Source of the DNA: an uncultured Clostridia bacterium
Lineage (GTDB): Bacteria > Bacillota > Clostridia > Oscillospirales > Oscillospiraceae
Assembly: GCA_937858235.1 (NCBI GenBank)
Contig: CALLZZ010000170.1
Span: forward strand, 1-31,256
Length of the DNA stretch: 31,256 nt
Reading direction: 5' to 3'
The notes under the pieces were generated by a model, which worked only from the letters and a program-made list of their open reading frames with translations, had not been told where the DNA came from and searched no databases. The stretch's first letter is position 1. Each line of letters starts with the position of its first letter. The translations under genes and the position numbers were made by a program. This document shows, piece after piece, positions 16,218 through 23,306 of this stretch.

Positions 16218-17129
16218 ATGCCTAAACAAAAAAGTATGTTTGAATTGCTTCGAAATAAAAGCATACTGGCAATACTCGATGGCGATGTAGATTTTGGCGA
16301 AATTGAAATGACTGATCCTAAGGATAAAATAAAAATTTCCATGCCGTATCTGAGTGGCCCCGTCCTCTGTGAGATATCCAGTAGATTCGGATTGGCTGTT
16401 ACATACGGATGGAACGGAGGTGCTCAGAGCAGATGGGCTTATCTGGACGATTTGCTTGCGTACTGCATTGAAAACCATCGGGAATCAGACTTGCTGTGCT
16501 TCTTGTTTTCTAAGGGACAATTTGTCGAAAAACTCAAAGGATATACTCCTGAAGTAATAGAATCTACATATAACAAAATAGTAGAGAGCGTAATCAGTCA
16601 GATCAATGGTATTTTGTATTTTGGTGGTAATGAGTTAGTTCGAGTTGGCAAGCAGTTTGTAATAAAGAGAATTAATGCACCTTTGAAAGTCGTTGCACCA
16701 GCTATCAAGACGATTGACCGCGATTACATTGTGAAATTATCAGATCGAGCAATGAAGGATGTGACCGATGGGAATTACGACAGCGCTATTACCAAATCCA
16801 GAACGTTGCTGGAAGAGGTGTTCTGCTATGTAGTTGAAAAAAAAGGCGAAACACCGTCAGAGAGCGGAGATATTAGTAAACTTTATAATCAGGTCAAGCA
16901 ACTTTACCATATGCATCAGGATAAGAACATGGATAAGCGTATCAACGGGTTGCTTTCCGGACTTGAAAAGATCCTTTCCGCTATCGCAGAAATGAGAAAT
17001 AAAGACAGTGATTCCCATGGCGTAGGAGCAAAGCGAATAAATATTGCAGAACATCATGCACGCTTATTTGTTAACTCAGCTATGACAATGGCAGACTTTA
17101 TTTTAGCTGTTAGTGAACACTCAGCTTAA
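16218..17129 (+). CDS. Abortive-infection protein with Abi_C (HEPN-like) C-terminal domain
   Basis: A 303-residue protein; GAGGTGAG precedes the ATG at 16218. The N-terminal part (about 1-165) is a separate soluble domain of unknown role. The C-terminal part (about 168-300) matches the abortive infection C-terminus pattern: DRAMKDVTDGNYDSAITKSR, then TLLEEVFCYVVEKKGE, LYNQVKQLYHMHQDKN and ILSAIAEMRNKDSDSHGVG. R260 and H267 form an Rx6H motif, as in HEPN ribonucleases. Such proteins usually act as toxic RNases that stop growth after phage attack. The gene is AT-richer than its surroundings and lies on the opposite strand to the conjugation genes, so it looks like cargo. The trigger is unknown and no antitoxin is seen beside it. 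Confidence 0.82.
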   Translation: MPKQKSMFELLRNKSILAILDGDVDFGEIEMTDPKDKIKISMPYLSGPVLCEISSRFGLAVTYGWNGGAQSRWAYLDDLLAYCIENHRESDLLCFLFSKGQFVEKLKGYTPEVIESTYNKIVESVISQINGILYFGGNELVRVGKQFVIKRINAPLKVVAPAIKTIDRDYIVKLSDRAMKDVTDGNYDSAITKSRTLLEEVFCYVVEKKGETPSESGDISKLYNQVKQLYHMHQDKNMDKRINGLLSGLEKILSAIAEMRNKDSDSHGVGAKRINIAEHHARLFVNSAMTMADFILAVSEHSA

Positions 17130-17134
17130 ATGAA

Positions 17135-17170
17135 TTGAACAATGTTTCCATCAGAGCTTTGATTGTTCAA
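17135..17170 (+). terminator. Inverted repeat after the Abi gene, possible weak terminator
   Basis: Perfect 9-bp arms TTGAACAAT (17135-17143) and ATTGTTCAA (17162-17170) with an 18-nt loop, 5 nt after the abi stop codon. There is no run of T after it on either strand, so it may be a weak terminator, a transcript-end stabiliser or a binding site. Confidence 0.4.
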
Positions 17171-17239
17171 ATCCGTCTTATATTATAAAAAGATTGGATT
17201 GTAGGTAAAAATGGTCCTTGGAAATACCGGGCCATTCCT

Positions 17240-17425
17240 TTATTCTTTTTCCGCCGTCATGTTGTCCTCAAAAAATTTCCGCCAGCAGATTCCGAGGCAG
17301 ACGCCGTCCGGCGCGAAACTGCACCCCCGGCAGGGGGAGCCGGGAGGGAGCCTCTCCGTTTCCGGCCGCCGGTCTGCGGTGGGCTTCTGCATCATCCGCT
17401 CATAGGGGCTGTCCGTAAAATACAT
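17240..17425 (-). CDS. Small cysteine-rich protein of the conjugation block
   Basis: A 61-residue protein, MYFTDSPYERMMQKPTADRR followed by the Cys cluster CRGCSFAPDGVCLGIC. The four Cys could bind a metal. The ATG at 17425 sits 2 nt after the stop of the DUF4366 gene with GGGGAGG overlapping that stop, so it is coupled to it. I recall similar small Cys-rich proteins downstream of DUF4366 genes in related elements; the function is unknown. Confidence 0.7.
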   Translation of the reverse strand: MYFTDSPYERMMQKPTADRRPETERLPPGSPCRGCSFAPDGVCLGICWRKFFEDNMTAEKE

Positions 17426-17427
17426 CT

Positions 17428-18108
17428 TTATTCCTCCCCGTCCTCATCGTCGGAATCGTCGTCTTTGCCGTCTTCCTCTTCATCGGGCGTGCCTTCGTCT
17501 GCATCCGGGGACTTTTCTTCCGGTTCCTCCGCATCGTCTTCCGTGCCGCCCATCTCATGGCGCGGCCTGTAGATTTTGAAGTAGAATCCCGCGCCGCCCA
17601 CAATCAGGACCGCCAGCACCACAAGGACGATGGTCCCGGTATCGTTGCCCGGCTGCTGCGCCTGGGGAACTTTTTCAGTTTTGCTTTCCGAAGCCTGGGA
17701 AACGGCCGGCCGGGAAGAGGCGGACGGGGCTTCGGACACGGTGGAATCCGGTTCCGGCCGGCTGACCGTGCTGCCGCCCGTGATGGTGCTCGCCGTCTTG
17801 GAACCGGCAAGGGCCGCAAGGTCGGCTTCCGTCACCGGCGTGAGCAGGTACACGTTCTCGCCGGTTTTCTGTTTGTCCACGACGATGTAAAACACATTTC
17901 CGGCGGGCGTCTTGATGGTGAAGAATTCCCGCTTTTCCGGGGTGTCGGTGCTGTTCTCAATCACGGTCCCCGTGCCGTCCGTCGGAATCGTCCCGGAAGC
18001 GGCGGGAGGCGCGGAGCTGCCCGTGCCCGCCGCCAGCGCCGGAATCGTCGCAGAGCAGATTATTCCGAACACCATTGCCGTCGTAATCAGCGCCTTATTC
18101 CATTTCAT
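17428..18108 (-). CDS. DUF4366 / CD1107-like conjugative element surface protein
   Basis: A 226-residue exported protein. It has a signal peptide (residues 1-26, ending IPALAAG) and the conserved core FFTIKTPAGNVFYIVVDKQK followed by ENVYLLTPVTEADL. A Ser/Pro-rich linker leads to a C-terminal membrane helix (GTIVLVVLAVLIVGGAGFYF) and a long acidic tail inside the cell. This is the DUF4366 pattern, named CD1107-like after C. difficile elements. It is encoded with the DUF4315 and lysozyme-like genes in the transfer region, so a role at the mating channel or cell surface is likely but unproven. AAAAAGGAGG precedes the ATG, and the start overlaps the DUF4315 gene by 14 nt. Confidence 0.88.
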   Translation of the reverse strand: MKWNKALITTAMVFGIICSATIPALAAGTGSSAPPAASGTIPTDGTGTVIENSTDTPEKREFFTIKTPAGNVFYIVVDKQKTGENVYLLTPVTEADLAALAGSKTASTITGGSTVSRPEPDSTVSEAPSASSRPAVSQASESKTEKVPQAQQPGNDTGTIVLVVLAVLIVGGAGFYFKIYRPRHEMGGTEDDAEEPEEKSPDADEGTPDEEEDGKDDDSDDEDGEE

Positions 18109-18325
18109 GATTCGCTTCCTCCTTTTTCTGCCCGTCTCCGGCCTTGTGCGACCGGATAAACCCGGCCAGCTCCCGCGGCGTCATGTTCACGCCGCGCACC
18201 AGCCCGACGATTTCGGTATTTTCCTGTTCGGTTTTCTTCCGTTCCAGTTCCTTGAGCCGGGCCTGATAAGCGGAAATTTTCGCCTTCATCTTTGCAATCT
18301 CCGCGTCGATTTTCTCAATCTTCAA
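18095..18325 (-). CDS. DUF4315 protein
   Basis: A 76-residue, mostly helical protein, KIEKIDAEIAKMKAKISAYQ then ARLKELERKKTEQENTEIVG, a likely coiled coil, followed by VRGVNMTPRELAGFIRSHK. This is the DUF4315 pattern of conjugative elements. The start is a TTG at 18325, supported by AGGGGG 9 nt upstream and only 15 nt after the stop of the lysozyme-like gene. It lies in one operon with the lysozyme-like and DUF4366 genes. The function is unknown. Confidence 0.82.
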   Translation of the reverse strand: MKIEKIDAEIAKMKAKISAYQARLKELERKKTEQENTEIVGLVRGVNMTPRELAGFIRSHKAGDGQKKEEANHEME

Positions 18326-18340
18326 TCTGAATTTCCCCCT

Positions 18341-20779
18341 TCAGAAAGTTTTGTAGTAGCGAAGAACATGCGGGACGTATCGGACGTCGCCGTAGGACGA
18401 CCAGCCGAGCTTTGCGGCCTCCATGCGGGAAAACGCGGCGGCGTTCGCTTCGGAATATCCGCCGCGCGCCTTAGCCCAGGAGATGAACCCGGAGCCGAAA
18501 TTGTAGCCCTGCAAAGCGAGCGCGATGGCGGTCATGTCGGTGGGCGAAGTGCATCCCGCCGCCTGGAGCGAGGCTTTGATCTGCTGAATCCCGCACTGGA
18601 TGGAATAAGCCGGGTCGGCGATGCCGCCCGGCTTGTGCGGGTACTTTTTGTTGTACGGTCCTTCGGCCGCCTGCATCGGGTCGCTGCCGCGCCCGCCGGA
18701 TTCCTGCTGCATCACCGCGAGGATCAGGCTGACGTACCCCTGCATCCCGTAGCGTCCGGCAAGCTGTTCCACCAGCCGGCGGTTGCCTTCCACGCTGCCG
18801 GAAAGGTTCCCCGAACCGACGATTCCGCCGGATTCGCTTTCGGGGTCGAGGATAAACAGGATCGGGTTCAGGGCGGTGCCGTTGTGCGACACCAGAATCG
18901 AAAAGCCGGGGCCGGCCGTGCCGATTCCGGTCCCCGATTTGACGGACTGCCCGGCGCGGACGCCGACGGTGCCGCAGCCGGAGTAGACGGCTTTTAGGCC
19001 GTTCCCGTCCTCCAGCACGATGATTCCTCCGCCCGCCCGCGTCACGGTGCCGTCGAGCATCGAGAGCACCTGCGTTCCGGAGGACACGTCGATCCGCGCG
19101 GATTCATCCGCGCCGACGGAAGCGAACAGATTCCAGCCGAACGCGAACGGCGAAGAGAAATACTGCCGGTTGCCCCGTGTCTGGAGGTAGACCGCATACC
19201 GGTCCGCAGCGCCCAGCCGGGCGAGGTCCGCCGCGATGACGTCCGAAAAGGCTGCGGCGTTGAGGTCGACGGTCAGCGTTCGATGTGTTTCCGATTCCTG
19301 CCGGGTCGTCTGCCTGCCTGTCAGCGGGTCGGTTTCCGTGACGGTGCGCTGCCGCGTTTCCGCTTTCGGGACAAAAGAAAGCCGGTACTGCCGGCTGAAG
19401 AGCTGCCGCAGCACGGGCTGTATCCGCTCAAAGGTAAAGTCATTGTATACGGCCGTTAAGTAGGAAATGAGTTCATGCGGGTCGTGGCCGATGGTTCCGA
19501 CCTGATAGATGTACTCGTCATAGCCGGGGTGGTCCCACTCCGCGTCGTCAATCTGCTTTTTCAAATCGGCTTCCAGGCCGGAATAGCAGGCTTCGGCCCG
19601 GTTGATGTCGTCATCTTCGGCGGAGTAGGACGTGGCGAGGATTGCATGGAAGCCGCCGCTGAGCAGATTGGAACAGGACGAAAGCAGGGAAAAGAAGAAA
19701 AACAGCGCAAACAAAACGGCGAGGACCCATGCGAGGATTTTCCTGCGCGGTCCCGCCAGACGTTTCAGCAGACGTTTGAATTTCCCGGAAACCGACGCGG
19801 TCCCCTTTGTTCCCGCGCGCGCCGCCTTGGCGTACTGCCGTTTGATTTTCCGTTTCTGGAACAGCCGGGAAAGCGGATTGCTCCCGAGGATCGGATGCTC
19901 CTCGACCGCCTTGCGGAAATTATAGCGGGCGTTTGCTCTGGCGGACTTTCTTCTCCATCGGCTCACCCGGCGGTAGGGACGGGATTTGACGCGGCGGGAA
20001 ACGGTCCGCAGGCCATGGGCGGCGAGCGCTTCGGCGGCCTGTTCCGCCCTGTGGCCCGCCTCGACGCCGACGTTTTCCCGTTCCACCTCCCGGATTTTGC
20101 TGTGCGCCGCCATGAGCGCGGCGCCCGCCGCGCCTTTCATCAGGGAAGCGACGGGGTGGGAAGCGTTCCGCGGCTTCGGTTCCTTTGCGAACCGGAGCCT
20201 GCGCCGGGCCTTTCCCGCTTTATCCACTTCGTGTTTCAGCCGAATACGTCGGCGGGTGGGAAGATGTTCCCGCGCGCCGGAGAACCTGGCGTCGACTTTT
20301 TGGGCGCGCCGGTGGAGTTTCGACAGCTTGCGGGATTCGCTGCCGGGCGGCGCTTCGCTCCGGGTAAACTGGAGTTTGGACGGCCCGGCGTGCCGGTCTG
20401 CGTCGTCGTGGAACTGATACTGCCTGCCCGCGCCGTGCGGACGGGCCGGCATTTTGCCGGATTTCTGTTCTTCCTGTTCTGCGGGGGTTTCGCCGCTTTC
20501 TTTCTGATTCTCGGACGGAACGGCCGCCTGCGGGGTCGGTTCCGCAGGCGGCTGCCGGAAATGCTGTGCCGGATTCTGCTTTTCCGCGCGAGGGGACGGT
20601 CCGGCCCGTGCCTGCGGCGTCCCGTTTCCCGGCTCTTTCGGGCGCGCTGCGAAATCCCGTTCCCCGCGGCTGACGCTGTGCTCTTCGCCGGTCGCGCGGT
20701 TCTGCTCCACAAGACCGCCGCGCGTCATCTTCTGCGTGAGGTTTTCCGGAGCGGAAAATTTTCGAGAATTCAGTATCAA
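18341..20779 (-). CDS. VirB1-like cell-wall hydrolase: membrane anchor, degenerate LytM domain, lysozyme-like domain
   Basis: An 812-residue protein. Residues 1-340 are a long basic, Pro/Arg-rich cytoplasmic region with the family segment NPLSRLFQKRKIKRQYAK. One membrane helix lies at about 345-371 (ILAWVLAVLFALFFFFSLLS). A mixed outer domain follows, then a LytM/M23-like fold (about 543-648) and a lysozyme/transglycosylase-like domain (about 660-812) with the likely catalytic Glu in AVMQQESGG near 692. The LytM part has SILVSHNGTALNP where active enzymes have HLHFE, so it is probably non-catalytic. The protein should open peptidoglycan for the mating channel. The start is uncertain: TTG at 20779 has GGAGG only 3 nt away, and an ATG 17 codons on lacks a clear ribosome site. 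The expected VirB4 gene is not upstream. Confidence 0.85.
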   Translation of the reverse strand: MILNSRKFSAPENLTQKMTRGGLVEQNRATGEEHSVSRGERDFAARPKEPGNGTPQARAGPSPRAEKQNPAQHFRQPPAEPTPQAAVPSENQKESGETPAEQEEQKSGKMPARPHGAGRQYQFHDDADRHAGPSKLQFTRSEAPPGSESRKLSKLHRRAQKVDARFSGAREHLPTRRRIRLKHEVDKAGKARRRLRFAKEPKPRNASHPVASLMKGAAGAALMAAHSKIREVERENVGVEAGHRAEQAAEALAAHGLRTVSRRVKSRPYRRVSRWRRKSARANARYNFRKAVEEHPILGSNPLSRLFQKRKIKRQYAKAARAGTKGTASVSGKFKRLLKRLAGPRRKILAWVLAVLFALFFFFSLLSSCSNLLSGGFHAILATSYSAEDDDINRAEACYSGLEADLKKQIDDAEWDHPGYDEYIYQVGTIGHDPHELISYLTAVYNDFTFERIQPVLRQLFSRQYRLSFVPKAETRQRTVTETDPLTGRQTTRQESETHRTLTVDLNAAAFSDVIAADLARLGAADRYAVYLQTRGNRQYFSSPFAFGWNLFASVGADESARIDVSSGTQVLSMLDGTVTRAGGGIIVLEDGNGLKAVYSGCGTVGVRAGQSVKSGTGIGTAGPGFSILVSHNGTALNPILFILDPESESGGIVGSGNLSGSVEGNRRLVEQLAGRYGMQGYVSLILAVMQQESGGRGSDPMQAAEGPYNKKYPHKPGGIADPAYSIQCGIQQIKASLQAAGCTSPTDMTAIALALQGYNFGSGFISWAKARGGYSEANAAAFSRMEAAKLGWSSYGDVRYVPHVLRYYKTF

Positions 20780-20803
20780 TCGCCTCCAAATTCATATAAT
20801 GTA

Positions 20804-20832
20804 TTGTGGTTGTGTATCGTTCGTGATATAAT
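20804..20832 (+). promoter_or_regulatory. Promoter of the RelB-type antitoxin gene
   Basis: Plus strand: -35 TTGTGG (20804-20809), 17-bp spacer, -10 TATAAT (20827-20832), 24 nt before the antitoxin ATG. It lies in the 77-bp divergent gap with the lysozyme-like gene. Confidence 0.65.
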
Positions 20833-20856
20833 TTTAACCGGGAAGGGATGTGTTTC

Positions 20857-21129
20857 ATGAAAAGCACGGTCATCAACATCCGCACGGACCCGGAAACCAA
20901 ACAGGCCATCGAATCGCTGTATGCCAAATTCGGCATCACGGTTTCCGATGCCGTTAACATCTTTTTTCGCAAATCCCTGATGGAGGGCGGTCTGCCCTTT
21001 GAAATGAAGCAGCCGCGGTATAACGCGGAAACGGAGGCCGCCATGAAGGAGGCCGACGACATCGCCAACGGAAAAATTTCCGCAAAGCCCCAGAGCGTCG
21101 ACAGCTTCTTTCAGAAGATGGAGAAATGA
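20857..21129 (+). CDS. RelB/DinJ family antitoxin (orphan)
   Basis: A 90-residue protein starting MKSTVINIRTDPETKQAIES. I choose the ATG at 20857, 9 nt after AAGGG; an ATG 9 nt earlier overlaps that site. The N-terminal ribbon-helix-helix (INIRTDPETKQAIESLYAKF, then GITVSDAVNIFFRKSLMEGG) is the RelB/DinJ DNA-binding fold, and the C-terminal part, with KQPRYNAETEAAMKEADDIA, is the usual toxin-wrapping region. No toxin follows: an overlapping frame at 21126-21209 encodes only 27 residues, MKRNAYLGASLRDSNENRIS and on, unlike RelE/YafQ, and then comes a terminator. It is either a leftover antitoxin or one that acts on a toxin elsewhere. Confidence 0.85.
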   Translation: MKSTVINIRTDPETKQAIESLYAKFGITVSDAVNIFFRKSLMEGGLPFEMKQPRYNAETEAAMKEADDIANGKISAKPQSVDSFFQKMEK

Positions 21130-21215
21130 AGCGGAACGCCTATTTGGGGGCTTCACTTAGGGATTCAAACGAAAATCGAATATCACGAATGAAGCCTTCA
21201 TTCGGCTGACCTGAA

Positions 21216-21261
21216 AACAGCGGCTACCAAGCAGAGATGCTCATGTAGCCGCTGTTTTTTC
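21216..21261 (+). terminator. Strong Rho-independent terminator after the antitoxin gene
   Basis: Perfect 12-bp stem AACAGCGGCTAC (21216-21227) and GTAGCCGCTGTT (21245-21256), 17-nt loop, then TTTTCT. It separates the antitoxin gene from the phage-like module. Confidence 0.9.
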
Positions 21262-21392
21262 TAAGCCCGGAAGGACAAAAATATTTATCAATTTATCATG
21301 CAGAAATGACTTGCTATTACTTCCGTTCAGAGCAATATATGTACTACCGAAAGGCACAGAGCCTTCGGAGAACAGAAACGGAGAGTAAGCAA

Positions 21393-21615
21393 ATGTGGGA
21401 ACAGGGAACACTTCTGGTAAACGGAACTTCGGTCAGATATTGCGTCAAGCACTACCCGGAGCAGTCCGAAACATACGGAATCGACGGCGGCAGAATCAGC
21501 ATCATGGAGCTTCGCATCGGCGGGCGCGTGACGCTGAGCTACAGCCGGGGATGGGATATCGAGCCGGAGGACGAGCCAGCTTGCCTACATGCTTCTCCTC
21601 AAGAAGTACAACTGA
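21393..21615 (+). pseudogene. DUF7678-like small gene with a +1 shift near its end
   Basis: MWEQGTLLVNGTSVRYCVKH starts at 21393 with GGAGAG 7 nt upstream, followed by GIDGGRISIMELRIGG and SYSRGWDIEPEDE. Similar small proteins (DUF7678, name from memory) end in AYxLLLKxYN. Here that ending (LAYMLLLKKYN, stop at 21615) is present but in another frame from 21580. Removing one C near 21576 would restore it. As it stands the frame runs on to 21749 with unrelated sequence. Either a true frameshift or a sequence error. The next gene starts 15 nt after the restored stop with GCGGAGG, which supports the restored end. Confidence 0.6.
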
Positions 21616-21630
21616 GCGGAGGTAAACACG

Positions 21631-21888
21631 ATGAGAATCAACTACAACGTTACGGGCGCAAAACGCAAAGAACTGGTGCAGGTCATTTCAGAGACTACAG
21701 GCATCAAGGCGGAATACAAATTCATGCCGACATGCAATTACAAAATTAGACGCTTCACCGTCGCCAAGAATGGCGCTGTGAAATTTGACGACAATGCGGA
21801 CAGCGAGGAAAGCGCGAAGGTTCTGGAGGCCATAGCAGCGGCAGGATTCGAGCCTGAGCTGCAGGAAGCCGATGACAAGAGAGAATGA
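21631..21888 (+). CDS. N-terminal part of a 'virulence-related' phage/ICE protein
   Basis: 85 residues, MRINYNVTGAKRKELVQVIS and on, with GGAGG 9 nt before the ATG. This is the start of a family annotated as virulence protein in many Firmicutes phages and elements (about 200-250 residues in one frame), usually with a name but no known function. Here the frame stops at 21888, and the remainder continues in the next frame from 21872. The two frames overlap by 17 nt, so the gene is either split by an indel or read as two coupled proteins. Confidence 0.65.
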   Translation: MRINYNVTGAKRKELVQVISETTGIKAEYKFMPTCNYKIRRFTVAKNGAVKFDDNADSEESAKVLEAIAAAGFEPELQEADDKRE

Positions 21889-22558
21889 ATACGTAGAGGA
21901 AGCGGAAGCCGCGCCACAGAGCGCAGAAACCGGCCTCACGGTTGAGCTTCCGCTCGACAAGGTCGCGGTTGGAACGCTGACCAACATCCTCGAAGCCAAG
22001 GGAACGCTCATCAAAAAGGCACTCGGCATTGATGACCTGCGCTTCGAAATCCGGGACGACCGCATCGCATTCCCGTGGTTCCCGGGGGTGCCGGAGCCGG
22101 ATGAGACACGCGCCTACACAGAGTTTATTGCACTGCTATGCAAGCATTCCAAAGAACTGAAACGGGCGACAGCCACGGAGCGGCCAGTCACGAACGAGAA
22201 GTACGCGTTTCGCTGCTTCCTGCTCCGGCTCGGATTCATCGGAAGCGAGTACAAGGCTTCCCGGAAGATTCTGCTCCGGAAACTCAAGCTGGAAGAACGG
22301 CGCTCCGGAGAAGGAGGCGGCGACATGCGAATAATCAGACAGGATAAGCTTGAACGGCTCCGCAGGGACTACCCGAACGGCACCTGCGTGGAACTGCTGC
22401 AAATGGACGATCCGCAAGCGCCGCCTGTGGGAACACGCGGCACGGTCTACGGCGTCGATGATACCGGCAGCCTGCTGGTGCGTTGGGATAACGGCTCCGG
22501 CCTCAATGTCGTATTCGACGGCGGCGATCAGGTGAGAAAGGTGGATAAATCAAAATGA
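21872..22558 (+). CDS. C-terminal part of the virulence-related protein, running into a DUF4314 domain
   Basis: A 228-residue frame. Residues 1-140 are the family's C-terminal half: TVELPLDKVAVGTLTNILEA, IAFPWFPGVPEPDETRAYTE, TNEKYAFRCFLLRLGFIGSE. Residues 152-228 are a complete DUF4314 domain (MRIIRQDKLERLRRDYPNGT and on). The two are normally separate genes. A second reading frame at 22290 gives WKNGAPEKEAATCE with a stop at 22334, overlapping the DUF4314 start. That looks like the true end of the virulence-related protein, so the apparent fusion may come from a +1 shift near 22285. Confidence 0.6.
   Translation: MTRENEYVEEAEAAPQSAETGLTVELPLDKVAVGTLTNILEAKGTLIKKALGIDDLRFEIRDDRIAFPWFPGVPEPDETRAYTEFIALLCKHSKELKRATATERPVTNEKYAFRCFLLRLGFIGSEYKASRKILLRKLKLEERRSGEGGGDMRIIRQDKLERLRRDYPNGTCVELLQMDDPQAPPVGTRGTVYGVDDTGSLLVRWDNGSGLNVVFDGGDQVRKVDKSK
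22325..22558 (+). CDS. DUF4314 protein (probable true start inside the longer frame)
   Basis: 77 residues starting MRIIRQDKLERLRRDYPNGT and including GTRGTVYGVDDTGSLLVRWD, a small beta-barrel-like DUF4314 domain found beside DUF5049 in phage and ICE modules. AAGGAGG stands 7 nt before this ATG, an ideal ribosome site, which suggests separate translation even though the frame is open upstream. Its stop overlaps the DUF5049 start (ATGA). Confidence 0.7.
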   Translation: MRIIRQDKLERLRRDYPNGTCVELLQMDDPQAPPVGTRGTVYGVDDTGSLLVRWDNGSGLNVVFDGGDQVRKVDKSK

Positions 22559-22734
22559 CAGATACGATTTTAGAGCAGATCATGAGCATCCGGGATTCCG
22601 GAGCTGTGAACATGCTTTCGCTGAACGAAGTGCAGCGTCTTGCCTACGAGAAAGGCTACTATGAGCTGGTCTGCTACATCGAGGAACACAGGCGGGAATA
22701 CTGGAATTTCATTATGACGGGAGAAGAAAAGTAA
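22555..22734 (+). CDS. DUF5049 small protein
   Basis: 59 residues, MTDTILEQIMSIRDSGAVNM then LNEVQRLAYEKGYYELVCYI and EEHRREYWNFIMTGEEK, the DUF5049 pattern seen in Firmicutes phages and elements next to DUF4314. It starts in an ATGA overlap with the DUF4314 stop. It ends 18 nt before the convergent SLATT gene. The function is unknown; it is the last gene of this plus-strand module. Confidence 0.8.
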   Translation: MTDTILEQIMSIRDSGAVNMLSLNEVQRLAYEKGYYELVCYIEEHRREYWNFIMTGEEK

Positions 22735-22752
22735 AACAAATATTCGGAGACA

Positions 22753-23304
22753 TCACTTCGAAATACGAAGTCGCTCCGGAAGCATATTGTCTATTTCATC
22801 TGGTGAGAAGAATTGGTATTCTTTGTTCTTCAGATCACTTTGTGCCAAAGCATAGGCTTTTCCATTTGTCATCGGAGCATTATTGTAGATTTCGGAAACA
22901 GAAGTTTCCAATAAATCGCGTTTCTTGCGAATATCTTCATCTGTCAATACTTGAAAATCCGTAAGAAGACTTATATAGTCCTCCCGAATTTTCCATAACT
23001 CATTTGACGTTTCAGTGTTGCTCCGTATCTCGTCCGCAAGATTTCTGCCTTTAGAATATAAATTCAAGGCAAGTGAAAGCGCTGCCGAGATACCAGCAAG
23101 CCATGTCAATAAAATTTGATTCGTGATTACATCAGCAAGAAAACCCACAGTTGAAATGGAGGATAGAATAATCTGTATTGTTTTCAAACAACGATTTTTC
23201 CTTATAAGCAGATTTGCCATCTCAATATGCGTCATATAAGTGTAAACTACTTTTCCAAATGCCTCTCTTATCTGACCATGCAGCTTCTCGTGATAATCAT
23301 CCAT
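22753..23304 (-). CDS. SLATT-domain membrane protein, likely effector of the adjacent NTase
   Basis: 183 residues. A helical N-terminus (about 1-40) is followed by two membrane helices (about 41-60, KTIQIILSSISTVGFLADVI, and 64-83, around LTWLAGISAALSLALNLY) and a long helical cytoplasmic tail with a RNLADEIRSNTETSNELWKI stretch. Two helices with flanking alpha-helical segments fit the SLATT family, predicted membrane effectors that often stand next to SMODS-type nucleotidyltransferases. The likely role is to damage the membrane when it senses the nucleotide signal. The ATG is 2 nt after the NTase stop, so the two are coupled; the ribosome site is weak. Last gene of the defence operon. Confidence 0.8.
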   Translation of the reverse strand: MDDYHEKLHGQIREAFGKVVYTYMTHIEMANLLIRKNRCLKTIQIILSSISTVGFLADVITNQILLTWLAGISAALSLALNLYSKGRNLADEIRSNTETSNELWKIREDYISLLTDFQVLTDEDIRKKRDLLETSVSEIYNNAPMTNGKAYALAQSDLKNKEYQFFSPDEIDNMLPERLRISK

Positions 23305-23306
23305 TG

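Noticed and set aside
19475..20860. Long plus-strand open frame (461 codons)
   Set aside because: Antisense shadow of the lysozyme-like gene.
20220..21068. Minus-strand frame of 282 codons overlapping the start of the lysozyme-like gene
   Set aside because: Its ending is Arg-rich out-of-frame sequence of the lysozyme-like gene and its beginning is antisense to the antitoxin. An internal start, MNLEAIDTEFSKIF, was considered but has no clear support.
21126..21209. 27-codon frame overlapping the antitoxin stop, where a toxin gene would start
   Set aside because: Too short and unlike RelE/YafQ-type toxins; mentioned only as a possible remnant.
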